A DNA stretch of 64,000 nt from Agarophyton chilense (taxonomy: Eukaryota; Rhodophyta; Florideophyceae; Gracilariales; Gracilariaceae): NCBI GenBank assembly GCA_030374765.1, contig JARGXX010000016.1, positions 744,001 through 808,000 of the forward strand, written 5' to 3'. Of the stretch, positions 22,001-30,745 are shown piece by piece. Each line of letters starts with the position of its first letter. Positions within the stretch are counted from its first letter, which is position 1. The translations under genes and the position numbers were made by a program. The notes under the pieces are model-generated. The model was not told the DNA's origin, did not search any database, and worked only from the letters and a program-made list of their open reading frames with translations.

Positions 22001-23675
22001 CAGATGAAAACCCCACCGTACCGGAAGAGCGTGCTGAGGAGCTCGCAAAAACGCTCTTACTCGCTACAAGAGTCAATGGGCTTTCTGATGCAATAGATAG
22101 TGTAGGAGCCGCAGAGGTTCCCGACTCACCTGAAGGGCTTACCACAGGTCCCGTCGACGCGCTTATGCTTGAGGTTGCAAATAGCGATGCCATCGCACCC
22201 GACGAGTTTGGTACGAGAGTCACCGATATCGCCGTGCCGGGCGATACAGAGATGAGCCCTAGAGTGCTGGATGGACTTGGCGACGCACCTGAGATGGGGT
22301 TCGTCGGAGTATCTGAGATCGAGCTTGGTACACTTGGGAATAGGGCTGGTGATGCGCTCACAGACTCCTCGTCACACGCTAGAGCGTTGCCATCGATACC
22401 GTCGTTAATAACACCTCCGATCTCTAGCCGCCTGGAGGATAGGATCTCAACAACATTGCCCCTATCCTCGGACGTGGAACTCGCGAATGAGACACGCAAA
22501 TCAGTGAAGGCGCCGCCCTCCGCATTAAGATACCACACGAAAATGTCAGTGAGGCCATCGCTCGTGATCTTCTGCAGCTCGAAGGTACTGCCGCTTAAAT
22601 CGTCCTTTACGACGAAGTCGGCGTCGAAGGATCCGATAACGACAATTTCCCCGGTTACGGGGTCGATGGCGACGCCATCCCCCGATTGACTGCTTCCTGA
22701 TCCAGCCAACTGCCTCACCCAGGTAATCTCAGGTTTCGCGGATAGGAGATTGTCATATCGAATGACATAGCTGTGAAATTCGGACGGCACCACGCTTTCC
22801 AAATCGCCGTTGTCAAGCACATTTTCGCTTGTAGAACCCGTGACAAAGAAAGCGCCATTGTTGTCGGTTACTATTCCACCAATCTGGGTATTTCCCACGA
22901 TATTGCCCCATTCAGTCTGCGCGATGACCGTGTTTGTCGAAAGACTGAATAAGAACAACAATCCTCTCCCGAGAATCTGGCCAACGGCCACTACCGCTTC
23001 TTCGCTTTCTACGTAGATCATCTTTAAAATCATAGGTCCGCCAGTGATGGAAACAAATGACCCAGAGGTTTGCACCTTAACTACGTAGCTGCCAACCAAT
23101 TGCAACGTGTTCGGTGATATCTCCAGAAGTCTGGTGGCGTAGATTGGACTGTTCTGAACATTGGAGAGCGAGGCGTAGACAGAAACCATCAGATTCCCAT
23201 CGGATTTCTGAATAATACCCCGTGCAACGTCATCGAGCCCTCCCTCGACATCATACTGTGCCTGTCTTACTAAGCTACCATCCGATGGGTCGTACACAAC
23301 AATGGCTGCATCCAAAGTTGGAACTTCGTCTTGAGGAGAACTAAAGTTTCCCTTCGTCGTCCCAACGGCATAAATGAGACCATCAGATCCGATTAGGGTA
23401 TCATAGAATATTTCTCTGTTCTGGTCATTATCATCATCACCAGTTGCTGATCCGGCTGAGCTAGTCCATTCAAAAGAACAATTCGAGGCTCTTTTTGCCA
23501 CGAAAAAGTTTGAATCAATGTTGCCAGCATAATAAGTCACCTCGCTAACATCTTTCGTGATGGAGAATATCTCTGTGTAAGAAAAACAAGTAGTACAGAA
23601 GTCCATTAACATCAGTATGATCAACAAAATCTTCGCAACCATGCCTTTGGACGGCATGCAAACAGCATTAGTCAT
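16038..23675 (-). CDS. Giant secreted propeller-plus-mucin surface protein
   Basis: This is one unbroken frame with no intron. Two ATGs are plausible: 23675, and 23642, which gives a cleaner signal peptide (MVAK followed by ILLIILMLM) and 2534 residues. Numbering from 23642, residues about 21-425 form a beta-propeller-like ectodomain. Blade strands repeat as DGLIYAVGTT (87), NGAFFVTGST (262) and TGEIVVIGSF (331), as in SBBP-type repeats. Residues about 426-2320 are almost pure Ser/Thr/Pro with Glu, and probably heavily O-glycosylated. Residues about 2322-2505 form a second folded ectodomain. The last about 27 residues are hydrophobic (GGYVAGIAFGTILILGAAAFVV) with almost no tail, so a single membrane anchor or a GPI-attachment signal fits. 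The likely role is a cell-surface or wall-associated stalked protein; its ligand and pathway are unknown. The long intact frame amid broken repeats argues for selection. Confidence 0.85.
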   Translation of the reverse strand: MTNAVCMPSKGMVAKILLIILMLMDFCTTCFSYTEIFSITKDVSEVTYYAGNIDSNFFVAKRASNCSFEWTSSAGSATGDDDNDQNREIFYDTLIGSDGLIYAVGTTKGNFSSPQDEVPTLDAAIVVYDPSDGSLVRQAQYDVEGGLDDVARGIIQKSDGNLMVSVYASLSNVQNSPIYATRLLEISPNTLQLVGSYVVKVQTSGSFVSITGGPMILKMIYVESEEAVVAVGQILGRGLLFLFSLSTNTVIAQTEWGNIVGNTQIGGIVTDNNGAFFVTGSTSENVLDNGDLESVVPSEFHSYVIRYDNLLSAKPEITWVRQLAGSGSSQSGDGVAIDPVTGEIVVIGSFDADFVVKDDLSGSTFELQKITSDGLTDIFVWYLNAEGGAFTDLRVSFASSTSEDRGNVVEILSSRRLEIGGVINDGIDGNALACDEESVSASPALFPSVPSSISDTPTNPISGASPSPSSTLGLISVSPGTAISVTLVPNSSGAMASLFATSSISASTGPVVSPSGESGTSAAPTLSIASESPLTLVASKSVFASSSARSSGTVGFSSALPSLNTPISPSLSFGKVSTGPSLSTSAAPSTSDVMVVLISATPTRKPSPTNSDLATPSDSMDQSSIAPSSIVPTTPPILSLSPSDLLDKTPSAATASSTSSPSKNPSDVPRMFSATPSLSTSMETSTSPSRYPQRSLTTSTTSPSTIPRLSATFVDLASSSPTPTPLPRKDNIIEPSDVAEPVSEIATTSMSADPAVTEVLGGDVSSSSTPSSRPSGSILISPPTNSPTKAIGIVSATPSVSIAPVLQNPEIIVDVISATLSLTQSYSSESMEPTMFASQPVSTNPGQMPSGLISVLPEASASVTPLVMLTNSAEVTPSDYRSSTLPLSLDPRPKLLGTPGPNDETFSPESDAVPTEVSRTVPPLDADITTPLLSIQTSISTLSGMLSPELSQSANPQPTELAPLDLMTTPFRAEASSQPFILTSPNLQMTPGMESTVSGSPLGSKSPASTENDFPKPSESFALQPSELIYPQETKSDGTGARLTFSSIPPVTPVPFDVTQSEASQTWTPQQSMLQLPELEASPLSSTGALNKIAFETAEPTASGVYVPEVSRDAIQQPTEVVQPLERPPMPSGTIFIDPLTTQPSPFVVFSSELSQVITLHPSEVFLPLEMSSSPFEVAISTVATIEASEPIPSLHEVAQTETAQPMETILSIQTTPLISQEGSSAIVPSETIEFITPSVPLLDLSQAFSPIPSQLVVSTNPVSTPEASLLLLPELSQTFAPSPSQLVLTEESQSFTSPTYQSGSVPTLTPQQTWLQSLEANPMSSADVLPTASALETNAPTAAALLEPSLTITPQSSELGESFNPNPSPGSDIWSAPSDFKTLEPTSFEMPLSEVSPGPTLGPAEWATLSADVKPTFVVELHSLFPSEVIILIVTAIAPEVSQTVAPWPLEASRAIAEQETPLFTTNGMSSFSPVEPSTRVTHDAFLPEASDVFTPLLPKLSPTESKEFPSLDLDPLSSLSSTPFTTDAHFSSPRAITNLEASPLLSPALQSDEAGSLELKETTVITGEASSSFFPIEKSIRSTPDLLSPEASQNVAPSETGLVLTISQGVYFTDADNAASLPPVQTAELITSKEGSPEASSPVLRPVYSLPTDLLETPVHSADATDVPLSETNKDILSTSGVSSPGIRESFSLQPTEPVLKTPFEVPTYSADLAFTPAASELPLSLKTTTMPMLSIMPQELTSGIISTISSSPDGLQSIETSPVATVSPFLSISGSPTESVVNPDPSIPIATLEPSTASQPLRSVPFSQEFSALPEVSRSVLVPSKSPTPSLTLSMPMGSVAGVSASVFPILSVPPPPSPTISTQGDLSISFSISPTTSSQGSFTPPLISTSKSSSTPTSPISETQNDRASGIPSPSDKFSPTGTSIVMSATPVASKIPLSVTPSRTTSATTTPTPRFDVSDSITPSASWLVKPTSSESPSQSQSFGDSRSPSSETPSSTVTDSDAINRPSIIPDLETEVPIKTTFFTNTPSTSSQFRTSASPKSTATSTISSGATFTSASPSSTLQTRDSSQPTASSGSSPILDTDPSPFSEFPSASMVNLTGSATLSFSNIDVSSTPSQSPESSLPMGSGPAAFSTFPSASQTATWSQTGSAAPSSLAEVLSSSPYQTPSSLLSSLEISMFPGLASSSPGLTVSTISPTPSSSTIALTNSPSSRLNAVDPTPFMSTRLATFTPVVSAKPQSTFSFTGVPPASILPSIMSSESSSITPTSVILLGSLEASSSPELSIIVAIETLSLPSPTLYITGEPNPSLVSSELPWTPAFSPTVIPVPPCPDRPPVIPDSSLLARTDNFQRVRLGLQVAGPNLTKTCDLTDAIVQKFVNLSALSTLSRRHLWFVTSVEDGPPVYGNGSTLVVVEEEFNTSESTSPYPTILGTAKVEELFSGSVIFRVTTFLNPFSVELVLSAYIEYVESQNIVRALTRSGHNEIQWTGIISEPVIIDIRRAPDDAVPSGVSGGYVAGIAFGTILILGAAAFVVAEAGWPL

Positions 23676-23850
23676 GTAAAAGATGGCTCGATAGAATATT
23701 CCAAAGAGCTCTCCTAAACCTTGCACAACAAATTGCCCTCTGAGTCGAGGAAATCCTCAAGCACGCGTAACGAGCTGCAGTGCTCCGGATTCGTTCAAGG
23801 TGTTGTTGATGGGATCATTGCAAGCGCAGGGCAAAGAAGAGGAGCGCTTC

Positions 23851-23857
23851 TTAAATA
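23851..23857 (-). promoter_or_regulatory. Possible TATA-like box of the giant gene
   Basis: On the minus strand the sequence reads TATTTAA, 176-209 bases before the two candidate start codons. The position would suit a 5' leader of about 150 bases. It is a short AT match only, with no second element to support it. Confidence 0.2.
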
Positions 23858-24879
23858 GCTGTCAGTTCCAGAAATGTTAGTTGTAGATCCGACATTGAGA
23901 GCCGTTTCGAAAACGCCTTTTTTCCGTATACGTCGTGCTGATGCATGTAGTCAGAGTTACAACGGCTCATGCGGACCCTCTCTGTCACATAAAACCATAC
24001 GTCACCGCCTTCTGGATGGATTGCATTGCATCCGAAACACGGTGATCTACCCCCAGCACGAAGGTGCTTTGAGAACCAACCATCAAACCTCTGCATGGAG
24101 CTGGGCAGGGCGTGAGCACATTCGGTACGATTGTTGTCAGGAGTACGTTCTAGCTGACACAAGCTCAAGAAAAACGTCGTGCTGTGTCAGTTTGATAATT
24201 GTGACATCATCCTTACAAAGGTTCAAAGTCTCAGTGCGTCACGAAAAACACAATTGCGATGCAGTCTAGTGTCACAGTTTTCCCCGAGTCTGAAACCAAG
24301 GACTCAGGTTTTCTGAGACCAAACATTCTAGCGTGAAGATCGGTCGTCCGTCCCCCCACCCCCCCCGTTTCCGGCGAGGCACCTCCGCCGTCGCTCGTTT
24401 ATTTGTACACCCAAACAGGGGCTTGTGTCGGCCCCGCCACTGTCAAGTGGCCCGGTGATTGGCACTGATATTTGCACCCAGTGTGCGCGTGTCATATTGC
24501 GTCACACCATCCCTCGAAGAGATCGTTGATGTTATCAACTCTCTTCGCATCACCTCCAAGCAAGTACATTGCTTAGTCTAGCTCATCACCCGTGCGCACA
24601 GGAATTTGTTTTCAACAACATGAGCATCTTCGACACGACAGATAGCTAATCTCAATAAACGTAACAGCGACCTAGAACTAGAGAAATATAAAGACGTTTG
24701 CTACCGTTAAAAACCTTCGACGGAAGTTAAAACCATGTAGGAGAAAGAACTTCACACAAGGAAAAGGTAAAGCCTCACGTATAGCACCAAAGCATATGAA
24801 TCTGTAACAAAATAGGATAGGAATTCACAAAACACATATCAGAAACACAAAGGAAAAGAAAACATAGTAAGAATGAGAC
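23858..24879. other. Intergenic DNA between giant gene and Copia relic
   Basis: Frames on both strands around 23851-24269 overlap each other and show no motif. A C-rich run lies near 24345-24372. The 24500-24880 part may belong to the 3' LTR of the Copia element to the right, since TAGTCTAGCTCA recurs near 24575 and 29538. No matching full LTR pair could be drawn. Confidence 0.35.
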
Positions 24880-25904
24880 AAGTCAGTTGAGGTTAGTGAT
24901 CGAAGCACTACATCAAGATTCCAAACAAAGGAAGAAGCTTTTGTTAGTCTTGGTACGACAATGGCTTAGTCAACAGGTCTGCAGGTTGCTGAGAAGATTC
25001 TACCTGAATGAGTTCAACAACTCCAGAATCAACGAGATCCTCCACATGGTGGAACCGAATAGAGATGTGCTAATTCCTATCCGTGGGCTTTTCATTCTTC
25101 ACCATGGATCCCGCGGCTGAGCTATCAGTGTGCATCTTCACCGGATATAGTTCTGGTTCCGAGTTTAAGACCTCACTATGAAAAAGCTTTCAGAACACTC
25201 TGCGAAGCCCTAAAATGTTCCGTGAACTCTGTGAAAGAGCGATATACTCAGCTTCTCCAGACGAAAGTGCAACGATACTTTGTTTCTTTGAATTCCACAT
25301 AATTTTCTCATCGATGGAAATGCAAATCGATAATATTTCGTTCCCAATAGATAATTAACCATTCGCTTCAAAAGCATCAAGTGACGTTGAGTGGGCTCAT
25401 GCACTTGCCTTTCTAGATGTGAAGCGGCGTAGGATATGTCAGGACGGGTACATACCGCTATAAACATGGTTTATCCGACGAGAGAACGGTATACATTGTG
25501 CTCCCTCCGTCCAATTAAGGGTTCATCTTCGTACATATTCCTCAATTCATACGTTTTAGGTAGTAGGGTACGGACCGACTTCGTGTGTCGCAGTCCGTGT
25601 TCCGTAGCAATTCATTCGATGTACTTGGATTGATCCAGAAATATTACATCCCTTGAACGAGTAATACTCCAACCAATGAAGAGTTTCACAGGACCAAGGC
25701 ACTTCACTTTGAACGTTGACATCATTTATTCCTTGAAGTCAGCCATAAGAGACTTTGAGGACGAACCAAACATGATTTCGTCAACCACAACGACCAAGTT
25801 TAGAAAGGATTCATCGTCTGACTTGTAGAGGTAAAGTCTGTGATCGCTCTTCGAATTTTTGAAACCCATCTGGAGAAGAGCATCATGAAAAAGAGATCCC
25901 CAGA

Positions 25905-26516
25905 TGTCGTATAGTGGCAGAAGGTCTGACCTTTGAGGTTGTCAATATACTACACTCACCCTGTAGGTGATGGATGAGAGGAATCATCGGCCACGCAGCT
26001 CCGGGCGAGCAACCATCTAGGTGTTGTCAGCCACGTGTAGTGTTGACATGTACCTTCTGGTTGAGTAATTGTTAGTTATAGTAATTGTAATTATGTGTAT
26101 TTTAGTACAGTAGTTGAGTGGCCACCTGGCACTGTAGCCAGTGTTGGCCAGGTCTCTGACACTAGGTCAGAGACCGTGCCTTGCTGGCACCTCCCGGGTG
26201 ATCTGGAGAGTGCAGTCCACTGCATGTAGGGAACTGCACCTCCCCCATCCTAATCTGATAACGACAGGCATCACTTGGGTCACGACTATACCTTTTGGTT
26301 TGTTGTTTCTCAACCACCACACAGGCTTTCCCGCGCGTCGACGCCTACCATCGTTTACCTACACGGTATAGGCTATTCGCCCCGCCGTTTGCCCCTGCGG
26401 GTTTTCACGGTGCCCTGTTACCATCGAGGTTTACTACGTCTACCTTCTAAGGTTGAGCGTCAACACGCTCCCTACGGTTGAGCGTCACTACGCTCCCGAG
26501 ACAAGACAGTAGCATA
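25905..26516. repeat. Hairpin-rich insertion inside the Copia RT
   Basis: This insert of about 612 bp interrupts the Copia RT between recognisable coding on both sides. It is flanked by the direct repeat CCCCAGA (25898-25904 and 26517-26523), which looks like a target duplication. Inside are a 10-bp perfect stem with a 5-base loop (26151-26175) and two near-identical tandem hairpins, GAGCGT-loop-ACGCTC, at 26455-26470 and 26480-26495. No coding frame is recognisable. It could be a solo LTR or a structured non-autonomous element. Confidence 0.55.
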
Positions 26517-26935
26517 CCCCAGAGGTGATTGTACGACACCATATCTTACTTGCTTGTACCGACCCGTACATTGACTTGAGGAGTAAGCAGACCTTTCCGG
26601 GTTGATACGATGTTCCACTGGAGTTAGTAGGTTGTTCGATAATCAATGGATTGTCCATATCACCGTAAAGGTATGCGTTGCTAATGTCCATTGTTTCCAG
26701 GAGCAAGTCCTTTGCAGCTGCTTTTGCAACGAGTAGGCGAATAGTTTTATGACGGGCTACTGGTGCGTAGATGTCATCTGGATTGTAGTCGAGGAAAGGG
26801 GGTTGCTTGTCTCCTCGAACGACACAGCGAGCTTTGTGAAGCTGCTGTTGCATGTCAGCTGTCAGCTGTATCCTTGCGAATGAATGTCCACAAGTGTGGT
26901 ATGGGCTTCATGTCCAGTGTTCGGTCTACACATTC

Positions 26936-28165
26936 TCATGTGCCACGATCGATCAAGGCTTCAAATTCTCGATCGATTGCTTCTGCCCATTCCTTGACCT
27001 CCCAGGCTTCCTCGAACGATTTTGGGATGCCCGTAACGGTAGTAGACCTTGACTTTGCGGCCATACAATGTATGAGGGAAGTTTCCAAGTGATCTTCACC
27101 CTCACCGTCCCCTTCGAGTTCAGCTTCTTGGCGGTTGCGAGAAGTGAAATCGATTAAGTCAGGTAGAAAAGGTAATCGATCCGGTGTGGATGTCCGAAAA
27201 TCTGCCAGGCGGGTGCTGATGGTTTTATCCCACTGTGACACATAAATGCGCAATAGGGTTCTCGGACTCTCCATTCCCACAAAGTGTCCAAGCACAGCGC
27301 GTGGTAGAAACTTCTTGTGCGGAGCAGTGTCGGACCGATATATGTAGGCGTGACCTTGCTGTCCAAAGGGTAGGAGATGCTCCAAGTTCGGTTGTTTACC
27401 AAACCAAAGCGAGTGTGGAGTGTACATGTTAACTCTTGCATAGGGGAGACGGTTCCGTATCCAGCTTGCGTGGTCAATTGCTTCCTCCCAAAGGAGTTCA
27501 GGGAGTTCCGAAGCGAATTGCAAGGTTTTGGCTGTTTTCCAGAGATCCTGGATGAGTTTCTCAGCTGCGCCATTCGATTGATGTACGTAAGGCGGAGAGT
27601 ACTCCAGGAGTATACCGTTGTCTTCACAAAACGTGATAAGTTCGTTGGAGCTGTTTTCACCCGCTCGATCCAATCGAATACGATACATGCGGCAGTTGAT
27701 GAGCTCGTTCTCGGCTAGTGCGTTGTAGCGCTTGATGCATGAGAAGTTCTGTGACTTGTTGGAGAAGAAGTACACAGTTGACTGTCTCGTTTTGTCGTCG
27801 AGAATGGCCAGTAAGTACGATGATCCATTAGATGACACGGTACTGATCGGACCAGAGATGTCAATGTGAGTCAGTTCGAGAGGTTTCGGAGTAACAGACT
27901 GCTTCTCGTACACTGGAGCCCGACTTGTTGCGGCTTCCTTGCAAGAAGTACAGTCTATCGTCTCGGTGTCCTCCTTGGTGAAGTGGGGAATGCCATAGGT
28001 GGAGTGGGATGCCGCGATCATTCGGTTTTGTCCGGGATGTCCAAGCTTTTCATGCCAAAGCTTGGCGTCGTCCTTGAAAGAGGCGCGAGCTGCAGTGAGA
28101 TTACTCCTCTCACCGGATTGGGTAAGGGATATAAACCACCGTTGGATCGAGACTCGTAGAGACAT
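26936..28165 (-). pseudogene. Copia integrase region
   Basis: This long block encodes the gag-pre-integrase zinc motif region (LWHEKLGHPGQNRM, then CTSCKEA). The integrase core follows: HIDISGPISTVSSNGSSYLLAILDD, NGILLEYSPPYVHQSNGAAEKLIQ and LWEEAIDHASWIRNRLP. Copia integrase inserts the cDNA into host DNA. The block is preceded by protease residues (WLDSGANSVFV) near 28450. It belongs to the broken Copia element and is described as a fossil. Confidence 0.85.
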
Positions 28166-28713
28166 GTCTTATGATCCTTGTCCCAGATCTTCACACCATC
28201 AAAGGAGTCCGTTTGTTCGAAGTCGATCTTCACCAACTTTGTAAGTTCGTGGAGTGAGACGAGGTTGTCTGTGAAATTTGGTGTGTGCTTTGCATGAAGC
28301 AACAAACCGTCACCAATGGGGAGTTTGATTGTCCCGGCTCCGACGATAGGAGATAGGCCGTCAGATGTCTCGACCAATCCAGTCCTCTTCTCCTGGTAGT
28401 CCGAGAAGAAATTTTTGTCGAATACAAAGACCGAGTTCGCACCTGAGTCCAGCCAAGTATGCATCTCCCTGTCGTAGTCGGAAGCACTGAAACGGGATTT
28501 GGTGCGAACAAAGAATCCCACACGTCTGTTAGGGGTGTTGTTGTTCTGGTAGTTGTTCCTACCAGGGCTTCGATTGTTCCAGTTATTCCACGAGTTCCTA
28601 ATGTTTTTATCGTTTCGTGTGAACGAAGGACCACGGTTTGTGTTATTTGAGTTGTTGTTCGAAGGACGCGATCGGCAATCTCTGCGGATTTGGCCAATCT
28701 TGCCGCAAGACCA

Positions 28714-29424
28714 TCATTTGACTCCTAACTTCTTTCTGAAGTTCCTGTGTTGAAGAGCCTTTCGTGCCCCAAGCCGGGGCTTAGACTGTTCAGTGTTTTT
28801 TGGAAAGGTTACAGGGGTTTGAATTTGATCCCTTGTTCGCCGGAGATCTAGCTCCGACTTCACGAGCGCCACTACTTGATCAGAAGACATGCTTTTCGCA
28901 TCTGCCAAGAGAGTGATGGCCATGAGTGATTCGGGCAGAGATCGTAGGAGCACAGCAGTCTTTTCGGTGTCGGGGATACGATCGTTCAATCGTGCCAGCT
29001 CGAGGAATGTCTTTTCCATTTTCGTGATATGTTTGGTGATGTCATCTTTGTCATTGAATACGAAGGATGATAATCGTTGACGAAGGTTCATCTTGGACTG
29101 AACATTGGCCTTCTGGTACGTGCTCTCTAGCCTCTGCCATACCTCTCTTGCGGTAGACGAAGCCTGTTCGATAATGGAGCTGACTGTTACGATTGGTTCC
29201 AGTCCGAGATTTTGTACGATTGTGGACCGAGCTTTGCGATTGTGCTCCTCCCACCTTCGTCGTGCTTGTTGAATTGCACTTTCAGCGGGGTGATCTTCAT
29301 CCAATACATGTAAAGTTGTGTCAGCATGAATAAGATCGCGGACGTAGATAAGCCATGTGTAATAGTCGTGTGGTCCCGTATGTCTTGGGAACCTCCAACG
29401 TTCTTCGTTCTTTGTAGGTTCCAT
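28714..29424 (-). pseudogene. Copia gag
   Basis: This is a 236-codon gag block starting at an ATG, with the Copia gag (UBN2-type) pattern: DYYTWLIYVRDLIH, then TAREVWQRLESTYQKANVQSKMNLRQRLSSF, then ITKMEKTFLELARLNDRIPDTEKTAVLLRSLPESL. It lies at the 5' end of the element. A pyrimidine microsatellite of CTT units (29436-29475, plus strand) lies just upstream of its start. Confidence 0.8.
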
Positions 29425-29430
29425 ACTTCT

Positions 29431-30745
29431 TAACTTCTCTCCTCCTTCTTCTTCTACTTCTTCTTAATCTTCTTCTTCACCTGTCCACTACAGGGGTAGC
29501 AGTGTTCTAACTTGAGGCGCCTTGACCAACACTATGTAGTCTAGCTCAATACCGTAGCCAGAAGTCCCTGGTTTTTGGCAGCTAACCCCCTGACTAGGCA
29601 GAGACCTGCACGGGACTTCAACCTCAAAGATACAGGGAGTACACTGTGGCTAACAATTGTGATGAAGATATATTGCGTAGTTGCACTGACTCTTCAAATT
29701 GAGAGCGAATTATTATCGGTCGACTGCCTTACGGTTGAAGTTGGTCGTAGGCGGAAGTGTGTTTCGGCCTGTTGATTATGAGTAAGTAACGAAGTAATAC
29801 AGCGCTGAGCGGAAGTTATGCACGCTGTCAATGATGAGAAAGAAAGGTACCACGTTCAGTTCCGCATCGAATGGCAAACTTCTGCAGCGGTTGAATGCAA
29901 ACGGGAACGCGTTCGCGCGTTGCAGCCCTAGAAAGCGTTGAAGGGTCGAATGTGGGCAAGGCAGCGGTTGCGTCCGCCGTCGCTCGTTAGCCTTAACATC
30001 GACTTCACTGCTCATATGGACCAACCCGCACCGTCGGCGCCCCACCACACTTCCTAAAAGCGTGCTGAAAGATCTGAACCACAGACTCACGCGCATGACC
30101 ATGCTTGCGCTCATATGAAAAACAGGTCGCCGCAATGCGACGAAACTTCTCAAAACATAGCGCACCATCATCAAACACAAGTCCAGGCACATGATGCCTA
30201 TAGTGTAACGAACACTTTGAATGGCTCTCACATCAAAACTCACGCATCGAAAGCCTGGCACCTTCACTCACCGATAGGATATCTTTGCCGCACCCCTCAT
30301 GTGCTTGAAGCTTCTGATTTTTAGCAAGTCCGTATGTGTGATGCCAGCACTGTTCCTATCTGCGCCGTCACACTACATAACGAAGACGTGGTATGCATCC
30401 AGTGTGGCGGTACCCCCTGTTATTGGATGAAAATTGGACCGACTGTTGCATAGAGGATATCGTTGGAATTTTCTGGGATCGGAAGTCACTTGGGTAGGAA
30501 TAACGAAGCTCGAAAAAGTGCGTACAAACTTTATACATATGAAAGGCACGGCGTTTTGGGTAAGGGTAGGTGCATCAAAGTTCCGCAGTGTGCTTTGGAG
30601 GGAATCAGGAAACTTTGGCCAGATGTTGACGGGGCGTATATTGGTTTCAAGAAGTATTAGTTTACTTATTTTGTAGCATCGTGGCGTTTGCGATGGTCGA
30701 GGTTGCTTTGTTTCGACGCGATCGCCGAGTTGTTAATAGCACGCT
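29431..30745. other. Unassigned DNA between Copia and PiggyBac relics
   Basis: Bases 29440-29640 may hold remains of the Copia 5' LTR. A minus-strand piece at 30005-30190 reads as protein-like (FDDGALCFEKFRRIAATCFSYERKHGHARESVV), and a longer overlapping minus frame covers 29776-30267. Neither matches a family I know. No gene can be called. Confidence 0.3.

Larger units (their letters stand above)
24880..29430 (-). mobile_element. Copia-type LTR retrotransposon, broken
   Basis: On the minus strand, pieces occur in the Copia (Pseudoviridae) order: gag (28714-29424), zinc knuckle and protease (about 28450-28690), integrase (about 26936-28165), reverse transcriptase and RNase H (about 24900-26860). 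The integrase-before-RT order is diagnostic. Many breaks are present, most of them in the RT/RNase H half, and one foreign insertion sits inside the RT. LTRs could not be placed with confidence. It is an inactive fossil of moderate age. Confidence 0.85.

Noticed and set aside
16618-22689. Plus-strand frames of up to 352 codons inside the giant gene
   Set aside because: They are shadows of the Ser/Thr/Pro codons read on the opposite strand and have no features of their own.
29776-30267. A 163-codon minus-strand gene between Copia and PiggyBac relics
   Set aside because: It has irregular composition and no motif. A different phase over part of it (30005-30190) looks more protein-like, so neither can be supported.
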